Shown one piece after another: positions 47,855 to 59,411 of a DNA stretch of 64,000 nucleotides. Both the position numbers and the translations under genes were made by a program. Source of the stretch: Cyrtodaria siliqua (Eukaryota; Mollusca; Bivalvia; Adapedonta; Hiatellidae); NCBI GenBank assembly GCA_037043455.1, contig JAWPHD010005119.1, positions 62,001 to 126,000 on the forward strand, given 5' to 3'. Every line of letters begins with the position of its first letter. Position 1 is the first letter of the stretch. The notes under the pieces were generated by a model. The model ran no database searches. It saw only the letters and a program-made list of their open reading frames with translations, and had not been told where the DNA came from.

Positions 47855-48145
47855 ATTTGTTACCGGAGGCCCCGGGTTCAATCCTCCGTGGTGCCACTGA
47901 GTTCCGTCGGTGTGTTCTTGGGCAAAACACTTTCCCTAGGCCTCGTTCGTCGGATGGGGACGTAAACCGGGCAGTCCCATGTATCGGTCTATCCTCCGAG
48001 CACGTTAAAGAACCATAGGAATCTATTTAATAATAAGAGTAGGGCAGGTTCCTGGATTCCTATGTATCCTTCCCCTCTCTCTGGGGCGGTTCTAAATAAC
48101 CTATACTGTGTTGATGAGCCGTTAAACAACATTCCCCATCCGACG
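47855..48145 (+). mobile_element. tRNA-derived SINE, second family (+)
   Basis: B box gggttcaatcctccgtggtg; body gggcaaaacactttcc, cggatggggacgtaaaccgg; ends gatgagccgttaaacaac. Mirror of 35345-35670. Confidence 0.78.
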
Positions 48146-48147
48146 GA

Positions 48148-48830
48148 CGAGGCTATCCCGCCAACAACAGTCAAAAATTACAACATGTACGCCGTTTCTA
48201 AACCTACTGATGACAAGGTATATATGTAACTTGCATATTTTGAGAATCCAAATTCTATAGTCACAGACCCCGTGTGGTTGCCGAGGTAGAATACATCCAC
48301 TGCAATCTCAAAAACCGCCACATGCAGAGGGATAGGACCCCCACCCCATTCATATTCATTTTGTCATTTTTTTTATCCTGCTCATTCAAGGTCTTTATCG
48401 AGACCCCCGCGAATGCAAACGTGGAAACGTAGCTTCATCGTAAATGCAGTTCTGCAGGTAAGAAGGTTCTAGGCCCATTCTACATATTTTTTCTCGATGT
48501 AAATGGAGGATGAGCCTGGCATGTTCATTCCTGTTAGGCGCCATATAAACTTTCATGTGTTTATGCGCCTTAAAACCCTATTCAGTCAATCAGTACTGGT
48601 CTATAGACACGGTATAAACAGCTTTAACCAGCCAGACCAAACCCTAAAACTGGAGCGTCGAATAAAGAATTACCAACTCGTACCGGCAATTTATTTTACG
48701 CATATTCAATCACGGATGTTTTAAGAACCCATTAATAAACCTGTACTTTTAATCTGCACATATACATTATTATATGACCTGAACACCTGGATAGAGTTTT
48801 GATAAAGGGTTTTGTATTGTAATTTTGTTG
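48148..48830 (+). mobile_element. Family E repeat split by another repeat
   Basis: Outer parts (48148-48260, 48600-48830) match 13160-13480. The inner part (about 48262-48598) has gaaggttctaggccc and gttaggcgccatataa, as at 52050-52475. Flanks tctatagtcac / tctatagacac suggest a target duplication. Confidence 0.65.
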
Positions 48831-49600
48831 TTATTTGGTGGGTTAGTTTAATACCTCCTCAATAACCAGTCAACATTGAGTATTTTACCTTTATCTTGTT
48901 CCGTTTTCTATACATCTTAAAATTGTATTAAAACAAATATTCTCCGACTATTACTCAAGCGAAGCTCTCTCATAGATATTAAACTTGATAACTTGAAATT
49001 CAACTTGTATATCTATCTTTAAAGAGTTTCAACGGAGATACATAAAGATTAACTGTGGAAACGTACAAATGGACCACTCTGGCTCCTTCATGTCATAGAA
49101 GGCAACTTACTACAGCTTTTGGTGGCAACTACAGTTATGAAGGTGTAAGGTCAATTTTGTCTATTTATCTCGTTGTAAATGCCCTAATCTTGATGGTCAT
49201 TCCTTGCGGTCCCATATATTGCAATAGATTATATATATATATATATATATATATATAGATATATTTTACTATAGTGAAATCTATAATTTAGTTTATTAAC
49301 CTGAAGGATATGTGAACTATAAATTACTGCTTGTAGACCTTGGGCTCAAAAGGTCAAGGTCAATGTTGCTATTTTTTATTTTCTGTACTTAAAGTTATTG
49401 AATGTCACAGAAGGTATTTATTTCTATTTATAGATTTATATGTAATTTGTTTCATATTGTCTGCGTGTGTGCAGAATTTACTGTCCATTTCTGTATATTA
49501 TATAATAGTGATGGATCGTTAACAGAAGTCATATTGGGATGGTTACGTCGGTAACCCCAACAAAGACATCTGACAGACTGGTTAGGTAATTTTGCTGTAT
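48831..49600 (+). other. Intergenic AT-rich DNA with (TA)n
   Basis: A (TA)n run at 49228-49256. No convincing exon or splice signals on either strand. Confidence 0.4.
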
Positions 49601-49609
49601 TCATATATA

Positions 49610-49790
49610 GAGGCCCCGGTAGAACAGTCAATAATGCCCTGTAGAGCTACAGACCTCTGCCGCGTGTGGGTTGGCTCCCTCCCATGTGGGTTGGCTTGTT
49701 TGATGGGAGCACCCACTGAGGTTTCTGTCCCAATATAAACTAGTATGATGTGTTAACGGAACTTAAAACCCCCATTTCATTTTATTTACA
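49610..49790 (+). mobile_element. Dispersed repeat, family H, second copy
   Basis: gagctacagacctctgccgc, tgtcccaatataaactagta and ccccatttcatttta match 32556-32790. Confidence 0.6.
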
Positions 49791-50099
49791 CATGGTGTAC
49801 AAAGTCCTTTATGTACTTATGTACAAAATGCAACCATTTGTTTCATGTCTGTGAATACGTATAGCATTCTTTATATTGCCTGTCATAAGCAGTTTATTAT
49901 GAATTGATAAGAAAAAACATTAAACACATGAAGAGATAGGTTGTTTTATTATTCTTTTAACTCCATTTGTAAATGTTCTGGGTTTATCACTATATTATCT
50001 TTACCAAGGGTATTTCTAGAACTGGTAGTATAATATGACTGGGTATCATGTGATGTGTCTGTGGCGTGGTATTCCAGTGTGGCAGCACTATAAAGTTGA

Positions 50100-50265
50100 G
50101 CATTGAGCTCACTGCTACAAGTGTCGATTCTTACGGATGGCAGGTGTACAGTACTGGTTCTACCCAGGAAAAGTGGGTGGTCTGCCTCAACCACAAAAAA
50201 TTGACCGTTATATATAACCTTACGTGTTGAAAATGATGTAAAATACCATTCAAACAGACAAAGCG
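50100..50265 (+). mobile_element. SINE fragment
   Basis: gtgtcgattcttacggatgg, tgtacagtactggttctacc, gtggtctgcc and aaaccaaac-like tail. Same family as 24974-25200, head missing. Confidence 0.68.
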
Positions 50266-50404
50266 ATGCTAAACCTCATACATACATACATACATAGTTC
50301 ACATACACTCGTGATCTTACCAACAGCGGACGTGACTATGACTAACATGCGACTGCCGTCTGCAGTTACCGTATTAAGCGAACAAAGGATATCAGTTGCA
50401 TATC

Positions 50405-51845
50405 CATCATAGCTATTCCATAGATCATACTTATTCTAACCAGAGGCATAGTCATTGTATGTTTTATACCATAGCTATTCCATAGATCATACTTATTCTA
50501 ACCAGAGGCATAGTCATTGTATGTTTTATACCATAGCTATTCCATAGATCATACTTATTCTAACCAGGACATAGTCATTGTATGTTTTATACCATAGCTA
50601 TTCCATAGATCATACTTATTCTAACCAGAGGCAGTCATTGTATGTTTTATACCATAGCTATTCCATAGATCATACTTATTCTAACCAGAGGCAGTCATTG
50701 TATGTTTTATACCATAGCTATTCCATAGATCATACTTATTCTAACCAGAGGCATAGTCATTGTATGTTTTATACCATAGCTATTCCATAGATCATACTTA
50801 TTCTAACCAGAGGCATAGTCATTGTATGTTTTATACCATAGCTATTCCATAGATCATACTTATTCTAACCAGAGGCAGTCATTGTATGTTTTATACCATA
50901 GCTGTTCCATAGATCATACTTATTCTAACCAGAGGCATAGTCATTGTATGTTTGATACCATAGCTATTCCATAGATCATACTTATTCTAACCAGAGGCAT
51001 AGTCATTGTATGTTTTATACCATAGCTATTCCATAGATCATACTTATTCTAACCAGAGGCATAGTCATTGTATGTTTTATACCATAGCTGTTCCATAGAT
51101 CATACTTATTCTAACCAGAGGCATAGTCATTGTATGTTTTATACCATAGCTATTCCATAGATCATACTTATTCTAACCAGAGGCATAGTCATTGTATGTT
51201 TTATACCATAGCTATTCCATAGATCATACTTATTCTAACCAGAGGCATAGTCATTGTGTGTTTTATACCATAGCTGTTCCATAGATCATACTTATTCTAA
51301 CCAGAGGCATAGTCATTGTGTGTTTTATACCATAGCTATTCAATAGATCATACTTATTCTAACCAGGACATAGTCATTGTGTGTTTTATACCATAGCTAT
51401 TCCATAGATCATACTTATTCTAACCAGAGGCATAGTCATTGTGTGTTTTATACCATAGCTATTCAATAGATCATACTTATTCTAACCAGGACATAGTCAT
51501 TGTGTGTTTTATACCATAGCTATTCCATAGATCATACTTATTCTAACCAGAGGCATAGTCATTGTATGTTTTATACCATAGCTATTCATAGATCATACTT
51601 ATTCTAACCAGAGGCATAGTCGTTGTATGTTTTATACCATAGCTATTCCATAGATCATACTTATTCTAACCAGAGGCATAGTCATTGTATGTTTTATACC
51701 ATAGCTATTCCATAGATCATACTTATTCTAACCAGAGGCATAGTCATTGTGTGTTTTATACCATAGCTATTCCATAGATCATACTTATTCTAACCAGAGG
51801 CATAGTCATTGTATGTTTTATACCATAGCTATTCCATAGCTCCAT
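50405..51845 (+). repeat. 62-bp satellite, about 23 copies, intergenic
   Basis: Unit accatagctattccatagat, catacttattctaaccagag, gcatagtcattgtatgtttt, at. Very uniform apart from small deletions (agaggcatag to aggacatag) and a few point variants shared by neighbouring copies. Confidence 0.97.
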
Positions 51846-52049
51846 GTTAATCTAACCACGGGCATGGCCACCTATTGTTTGGTATTGTAACTACTCCAAT
51901 ATGTAGCACACTACATCCTCACTCAAAATAAAAAAATTACAATGTAGGAATGGTGTTTTAAAACCCTTAGTTTGGAATGGTGAATGGTGAAATGGCAAAA
52001 CATGACAATAATGGAGATCAAGATTATCACGGGAAATGTTCTCAATCCC

Positions 52050-52475
52050 CATTCAGTTCAAAACCGCCCCGGGGGCCCCCCGTTTGTTACGGGGAAAAGA
52101 ATAGTGCCACTGCAGATCCCGTTGGAGGGGAAGGCAGAGGGATAGAACCCCCCAAATTCATGTTCATTTTATCATTTTTGTTCATGCTCATTAAAGGTCT
52201 TCATCATGACCCCTGCATTGTTTCAGGTGCCATCTCGCTCATGAATATCACTAGAGCAGTGGCAGAAAAACTATAATGTGGCTCTAGCGTAAATGGTGTG
52301 TCTACAATAGAATTTGCAGCAACTCTGCAGTTCAGGGTGAGAAGGTTCTAGGCCCGTTCTCCATATGTTATCTCGATGTACATGGAGGATAAGCCTGGCT
52401 TGTTCATTCCTGTTAGGCGCCATATAACCTTTCATGTGTTGTTGCGCCTTAAAACCCCAGTTCAATTCAATTCAA
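52050..52475 (+). mobile_element. Dispersed repeat, family I (+)
   Basis: Contains tgcaactctgcag-like sequence, gaaggttctaggcccgttct, gtaggcgccatataacc and gcgccttaaaaccc. Other copies at about 48262-48598 (+) and 57035-57420 (-). Confidence 0.68.
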
Positions 52476-52984
52476 GTTCAAAACCATGTATACTGAAAGG
52501 AAAAAGGAATGCATAATCAAAAATTGCCTATATCACTATTATATACACCTAATTCCACGTAATACTCCAGAATGATGTCTCGGCGTGTTTTGTAAAAAGA
52601 ATGGGCTACAACTAATTACAGTTGCTCGAAATTCATAAATTCAGAAGTTTCGCTTGAAAAAGTCAAGCCATTTCAGTATTGTGTTTAATGTTGAGAGATT
52701 GCAACGTTTAAAGCCCAAGTTTGCTCACCTGCTTGAGCCAAATGCGTATTCTGTCGATAATGAAACTTTAAAGGGGTGTTTGGTGCTATTTAAACCTTCT
52801 TTCCGATAGGACAGGCCTAATGTTGCCCTGTACCATTCGATAAGCAGTAGCATATTAAAGATACAATATATAGCGGAAATATTCATTTTGCGTTTCTTTT
52901 TCCCTTCCAGTATACTTGTATACAGGTCCCGGGAGTTCTAACTCCTGCTGAGAACAATAGTTGGCTATTCCTTTGGCACATCAC

Positions 52985-53190
52985 CAGTCAGTTAGTTGTT
53001 TGAATGGAGTTTTACGTCATTTTCAACACATTTTAGGCTATATATTGCAGTCAATTTTTTAAGTGGGGTGGAGGCAGACCACTTTTTCCTGGGTAAAACC
53101 AGTATTGTACACATCCAGCCATCCGTTAGAATCGACACTCTCTCACTAACAAGTCAAGCTTCCAGTGAGAATCGCCAATCGGGGCTCACA
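52985..53190 (-). mobile_element. SINE copy (-)
   Basis: The reverse strand carries the body gtgtcgattctaacggatgg and gggtagaacc-type sequence of the 24974 family. Next to it, cagacggacacaggggctca is duplicated. Confidence 0.6.
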
Positions 53191-53693
53191 CGATGGTGAT
53201 GAACAGACGGACACAGGGGCTCACATGATGGTGATGAACAGATGGACACAGACACAAGTATGCTCTTTATACATTTATTTTATACTGAAAATTATTCCAA
53301 TTCTCCCTTGCTCAATCTCCCTTTCTCAATCATGTAACGATTTAAAACTACACAATTTTCAAACTATTTATGAAGACAGACGACTATAACTGAAGAATTT
53401 GTTCACGTTTTAAACATTGTGTGCCATTGCATCACAGAGCATGATCCTTTAATTACCGAGAAGTCTCAGTTATTATTAATTAGGTATTGAGCATAGCCAA
53501 ATAACTGTCTGATTTTTATTCAGTGAAATGTATACATGAAGACATGATAAATACTCAATAATGACTGGTGTGTTGTTTGTCAACGTAATTACTTTGTTTT
53601 TTAGAAGCTAAAAGTTACGGACATTGTCCCTTTAACCCAGAAATCTAAATTATTAATAATTACCCATAAAATCTAAAAAATTATACATCACTA

Positions 53694-54051
53694 TTAAAGG
53701 GGGTACATCAGGATTTTTCTAGAAACATCTTAAATTATAAAATTGTTCCAGTTCATGATAAAACACTTATATCAATCAAAATATGATGTTAGAACCATTT
53801 TGTTAAGGTCTAAACTTTGAAAACACCATATAGTAGGACAGAATCGGACCTACAATTGGGAAATCAACCACGGTGCGTCACCTGGGATGAGTATGTACAA
53901 AAAGTGTGCTGAATGAATTTCTTTGCAAATAAGGGATAATTTTTAGGCTCATTTATTATGTTTTGACCATGTAGAATAGAAAATATTAATATTTGTCGAT
54001 TTTAAGTCTGACACCTAGACCCCCATAAAAAGCCTGATGTACTCCCTTTAA
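53694..54051. mobile_element. TTAA-flanked MITE, 358 bp
   Basis: Ends TTAAAGGGGGTACATCAGG and, in reverse, TTTAAAGGGAGTACATCAGG. Non-coding. Confidence 0.75.
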
Positions 54052-54149
54052 AAGCATTATACTATTTATTTACAAAGTAATGTTTATTTTATGAATCACA
54101 TAAAACAATTTCTTTCTCAAATGAACGTTTAAAACAAGAAATGTCACTA

Positions 54150-54360
54150 AGTGACAAATGCCCCCAAAGTGGTTTTGACCTTGGACCTCTAAGTGTGACC
54201 TTGACCTTGGAGCCATGGACTAGATTTTGCACGTGACACGTCTTGTTGTGGTGAGAACCTGTGCAGTTATTTGAAAATCTGTCCCAGAAATGTCTGAGTT
54301 ATTGACCGGACAAATGGACGGACGGTGCAACTACTATATGCTGCCCTTCGGAGGCCTAAA
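54150..54360 (+). mobile_element. tgaccttgacctt-type dispersed repeat
   Basis: Contains ctctaagtgtgaccttgacc and accggacaaatggacggacg. Related to the tandem copies at 13555-14035. The DNA from 54360 to 54980 shows nothing I can name. Confidence 0.6.
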
Positions 54361-54984
54361 AGAATTCTTTAAAGGAACACTCAACAATCATATGGAGAGT
54401 TATTCATGGACTTCCTAACCCAAGAATAAGTCATCTAAATAAATATTTTCATTTCGGAGTAAAAAAAAGAAAAAGGAAAAAACATTTCACTTTATTTCTG
54501 CTTTTATTTGAAAATAAGGGCATAAAGTGTAAGCTTCTGAAACATGAAATGTTTTGAGTTCCTTTTATATCAGTGAATACATGTGTAAAGTTACAATGAA
54601 TTCCTTCAAAGGAGACACATAAATTTAAAAATTTATAAAATATATTAGACTCAAAATAGGCCAAAATTATGTTTAACTGCATAACAGAGTTATGGCACTT
54701 GTCTCCAAGTTCCTTTATGACAGCGACTACATGTGTGAAGTTCCACTGAATTGCTTTCAGCGGTTGCTAAGGTATGAGCTTACAGTAACATGTTTGGCAA
54801 GAAGGGCTACATCTTGGATGGAACTGGCATAAAATGTGTGTGGTGGCACGTACATCAGCTGTTATACAGTAATCAAACTCTTGTTAATGTACGAACCTCT
54901 AAATATCGGGGTCACTCACAACCCAATCTCATATACCGTCAACATTAACAATTTAAATATTAAATGCACCAATAATCTCTGAGA

Positions 54985-55225
54985 CAGTTTTTTTTATGTT
55001 ATTTAACGTCATTTTGAGCACATTTTAGGCCTTATATGACAGTTGATTTTTGTGGTAGAGGCAGATTACCTCGTTTTTCCTGGGTAAAACCAGTGCTATA
55101 TATCTCCTGCCACTTATAAGAATCGAGACTTTCTCATAAACAAGTTGAGCTCCCAGTGGGATTCGACCCCGCAGCGGTGAGAGGCAAGGTTTTTTAACGT
55201 CAGTAACCCCTCAACCACAGACGCG
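54985..55225 (-). mobile_element. SINE copy (-) with recognisable B box
   Basis: Reverse strand: cgctgcggggtcgaatcccac, then gggagctcaacttg and taccca-type body. Same family as 24974-25200. Confidence 0.7.
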
Positions 55226-55261
55226 CCTCTCAGACAGATTATGCTGTATTTCTCTAAAACA

Positions 55262-55588
55262 TTAAAAGGGCGCATGGCAATCTTGAACTTTTAAAACTCG
55301 CAACATTTTAAGTTTTTCAACATAACCTGCATTTTTACCCGCATTAATATTAAATAATGGATCAGTTCAAAGCAAAATGTGTTTGCATTTACTAACTGTT
55401 GATTATATTGCTCCAAAAATATATTTCGTCCTACGGTAGAATAACAAAATAATATTGAAAACCAAAAATGTTAATTAATTATATGCAAGAAAATTTCAAG
55501 TCAAAATGATACTGGATTAATAAATCGAGGTGCTAATTAAATTTAATTTTTGATAAAAACTTCAGATTGCCAAGTGTCCCTTTAAGAG
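55262..55588 (+). mobile_element. TTAA-flanked MITE, family G
   Basis: Ends ttaaaagggcgcatggcaat and agattgccaagtgtcccttt-aa; interior matches 23063-23378 (gtcaaaatgatactgg). Confidence 0.72.
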
Positions 55589-55634
55589 TTATGTCCCTTA
55601 CATTCAAGACCACTGCCACATAGTTTAGATAAAG

Positions 55635-55953
55635 GTATCAAGTTAGAGACACACAGCAATCTCGGGGTTTTTTAAACTTGCTGCGTCCCTCCCGTATGTT
55701 ATTATACAGAACTAAAAACTTTTGCATTTTTTACAATCAATAATATCAATTACTAGAGCAGTAAGAAGCAAAATAGATTTTTTGCATATTACTGATGTTG
55801 ACTGGATCGCACAAATAATATATTTATACCGGTGATATAAAAGAAGAAAATTTAAAACTCAAAAGTTATTTAATTATTAGTCAAAATTATGCTGAATTTA
55901 TAAATATTAATGCTTGATCGATACTTCCAGATTGCCATGTGTCCCTTTAATGT
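55635..55953 (+). mobile_element. TTAA-flanked MITE, family G, diverged left end
   Basis: Right end cagattgccatgtgtccctt-taa; left end reads agagacacacagcaatctcg. Lies in tandem with the copy before it. Confidence 0.65.
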
Positions 55954-56054
55954 ATTATTAGTCTTATGTAAAATTTGACATCCATTTTTCTCCACACATA
56001 AAAGGACACAGCTCTTGAGCTGTCGAATGACCAGAATAAACAAAATAAATGATA

Positions 56055-56470
56055 ATAATGGTCAAAATTGAACATGGAGTTGACAATGAGAATGATAATG
56101 GAGCATGGAGTGGACAATGAGAATGAAACATGGAGTGGACAATGACACAACTGAACATGGAGTTGACTTTGACCATAATGGAACATGGAGTTGACAATGG
56201 CCATGATAATGGAACATGGAGTTGACAATGGCCATGATAATGGAACATTGCGATGACAATGACCATGATGATGGAACATGGAATTGACAATGACCATGAT
56301 GATGGAACATTGCGTTGACAATGAATTGGGGTTTTAAGGTGCACCAACACATTACAGGTTATATGGACATGCCAACCATGATGATGGAACACGAGTGGAC
56401 AATGACCATGATGATGGAACATGAGTGGACAATGACCATGATGATGGAACATGAATGGACAATGCTAATG
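56055..56470 (+). repeat. About 30-bp degenerate repeat, intergenic
   Basis: About 14 copies of aatggaacatggagttgaca plus atgaccatgat. Interrupted near 56330-56375 by a family I fragment. The stretch 56480-57030 is plain AT-rich DNA. Confidence 0.85.
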
Positions 56471-57034
56471 ACATTGAAAAAGTGAGATGACAATTATCAA
56501 AATGGAAAATGGATTAAAAATTCTCATGATAACAGAAAATAGAGTTGATAATGGAAAATGGAACATGATGTATATCTGAGATCTCATTTTAACAATGACA
56601 TTGGAATAATTCTTTAGACAATGGAGTTATCTCTTAAAGAAAGACTAGTTTAATTAAGGAACACATTTATGGAACAATTTAACAATAATATATACGGTAA
56701 AACACATCTGAACAACAATGGAATTAAATGTCCACGCAAAATATATGCATTCTTAAACGTTCAGTATTGAACATCCTACAAGTTAATTATTAAACATTCA
56801 GTACTGAACATTAGTTATTAAACATTTATTGTTAAATGTAAAACATTAATTATTAACATCTTTTTATTTTGAACACAAGTTATAATACGAAAAATAAATA
56901 CTTACCAAAAACGTAAACAATGTATTGAAACAAGTGTAAATTAACTAAAACTGCTTTGGTCTTAATGCATTATGGTGGTTCACGATCATCAAAGGAAGCT
57001 ATATGAAATCTATGCAAGTTAAATAGGGATTTTA

Positions 57035-57316
57035 TGAACACATGAAAGGTTATATGGCGCCAAACAGGAATGAAGATGCCAGGTTCATTCTCCATGTTCA
57101 TCGAGATAAAATATGGAGAACGGGCCTAGAACCTTCTCACCCTGAACTGCAGAGTTGCTGCAAGTTCTATTGTAGACACTCCATTTACGCTGGAGCCATG
57201 TTAGATTTTCTGCCACTGCTCTAGTGATATGAGCGAGATGGCACCTGAAACAATGCAGGGGTCATGATGAAGACCTTTAATGAGCATGAACAAAAAATGA
57301 CAAAATGAATATAAAT

Positions 57317-57347
<31 letters not shown>

Positions 57348-57420
57348 GGTCCTACCCCTCTGCATGTGACGGTGTGTTTACAGTGGTTGTATTCTACCCC
57401 GGCAACCAAACGGGAAAAAT
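57035..57420 (-). mobile_element. Dispersed repeat, family I (-), with poly(G)
   Basis: Reverse copy of the 52050-52475 family (ggttatatggcgcca, gggcctagaaccttctcacc). It contains a run of 30 G at 57317-57346. Confidence 0.7.
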
Positions 57421-57544
57421 TCCTTTGAAACTATCTCAGTTATCCCCCTTTGATGAGTCATGAACTACCTTAAATTCTGCTTTTACTGAACACAACCATT
57501 TTATACTGAATGAAAGACATATATGTACAAGTAAATATGACATT

Positions 57545-57740
57545 CTGGTAACCATGGCAACACATGACAATAAGGTAACTATGGCAACACATGCCACTAT
57601 TATTATTCAGGTAACTATGGCAACACATGCCAGTATTATGACAGTAGCTAACTATGGCAACCCATGACAATATTATGACATTCAGGTAACTATGGCAACA
57701 CATGCCAGTATTATGGCAACACATGACATGTAACTATAGA
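57545..57740 (+). repeat. About 38-bp repeat, five to six copies
   Basis: Unit ggtaactatggcaacacatg plus ccagtattatgacattca. Confidence 0.88.
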
Positions 57741-58192
57741 AACACATGCAAGTATTACGACATTAGGCACATTTGGTGGATCTTTGGGCTGATAAAAGTA
57801 ACAAAATTATGGCAACATTTGCAAACAATTATTTACAAAACAATCAACAAAACAAACACTATTCTATTAAAAAAGGCAGACATTTACTGAACATTTGATT
57901 CAAACAAATATATACATCTGATGGCCTAGATTGTAAATTGTAGATACATGAAACTTGCATTTGAATCGAATAACAAATATTAATAAATTTGCGTATCAAA
58001 TGTTTGACTTCAGAAACATTTGTTTCTTTTGATTCTTATAAATATGGCATTGGCAACTATTTATTACATTTTATTTGGAATGAACTGCATCTTATTTGGC
58101 ATCCAGTCCAGTAGAATCTGGCACACATTATATTCATTTGATTTCTGCATATATAAAGTTGATTTGAGCAAACGTAAGACTTGACTATTTAA

Positions 58193-58318
58193 TATCTTCC
58201 ATTCCTGCACACATATCTTCCATTCCTGCACACATATCTTCCATTCCTGCACACATATCTTCCATTCCTGCACACATATCTTCCATTCCTGCACACATAT
58301 CTTCCATTCCTGCATACA
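58193..58318 (+). repeat. 21-bp repeat, six copies
   Basis: Perfect or near-perfect copies of atcttccattcctgcacacat. Confidence 0.95.
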
Positions 58319-58721
58319 TTCCCTTTGATTTACCGGTAATGGATTTAAACATTCCATTCTCACATGTATACTGATTTCAGAATTCATTTTTAATCTCATT
58401 TTCTCTATAAAACTGTACAGCACATTGTGTTTCATTTATATTTATACAGTAGATTACAAAGTTTTGACTAGCATAACAACATTATGCATCTTTTCAAGCT
58501 GAAATTATAGAAAATTAACTAGAGTTGTGCTCCTTTACTTGAGACAGTATAACAAGAGTATGCATCTTTACATCATAGTTTAACAAGAGTATGCACCTTT
58601 ACATCATATTTTAACTCGAGTTATGCACCTTTCCTGGAGATATGTCTTAGCTAGGGTTATGCACCTTTCCGTACATTTAATTAGTTATCTCCCTTTACCT
58701 CCTTTGTCACTATGCATGTAT

Positions 58722-59043
58722 TTAAAGAGACACATGGCAATTTTCTTTTTTTCCACAGCTCAGGGTGTCTCGTTAGTTTATATACATAACTCGGAGTGTT
58801 ACAATCAGTAATATTAATTATTAGGAAAGTCGAAAACAAGTTGTTTTTGTACATTATTAACTGTTGCACTAATAATATATTTAAACCTATCTTACAATTT
58901 GTAGAATAACAGGAAAACAAATGAAACACAAAATGGTACTTCATATGCAAGTAGGTTTAAAGTCAAACTGATACTGGATTTTTAATTTGGGTGCTATATT
59001 TAATGCTTGATAAAAACCAAGATTGCCGTGTGTCCCTTTAAGA
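58722..59043 (+). mobile_element. TTAA-flanked MITE, family G
   Basis: Ends ttaaagagacacatggcaat and agattgccgtgtgtcccttt-aa. Confidence 0.75.
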
Positions 59044-59134
59044 AAAATCATTTTAGTTATAAAACTATGTTTATAAACATTCATTTTATGGCATCTTCTT
59101 TATATCTTTTTGCGCACTTATCGTTTCCTAAGCT

Positions 59135-59355
59135 AGAGTTATGTCCCCCTTCACAATAACTATCATTCCAATGAGTTATATCCCCTTTCACAATGTCTAG
59201 CATTCTAAGGAGCTATGTCCCCCCTTTCACAATGTCTAGCATTCTAAGGAGTTATATCCCCTTTCACAATCCCTAGAATTCTAATGAGTTATGTCCCCTT
59301 CACAATGTCTAGCATTCTAAGAAGTTATGTCCCCTTTCATAATGTCTAGCATACA
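59135..59355 (+). repeat. About 38-bp repeat, six copies, downstream of the zinc-finger gene
   Basis: Unit gagttatgtcccctttcaca plus atgtctagcattctaag. It probably lies in or near the 3' UTR of the minus-strand zinc-finger gene, whose stop is at 59412. Confidence 0.88.
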
Positions 59356-59411
59356 TGTTACTATTTCTGAATCATTTTCACTAGAGTTATGCGCCTTTAT
59401 TGTTTTTCTTT

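Noticed and set aside
55947..56452. Overlapping minus-strand frames rich in His, Cys and Pro
   Set aside because: Products of the degenerate 30-bp repeat, not zinc fingers: spacing follows the repeat, not C2H2 geometry.
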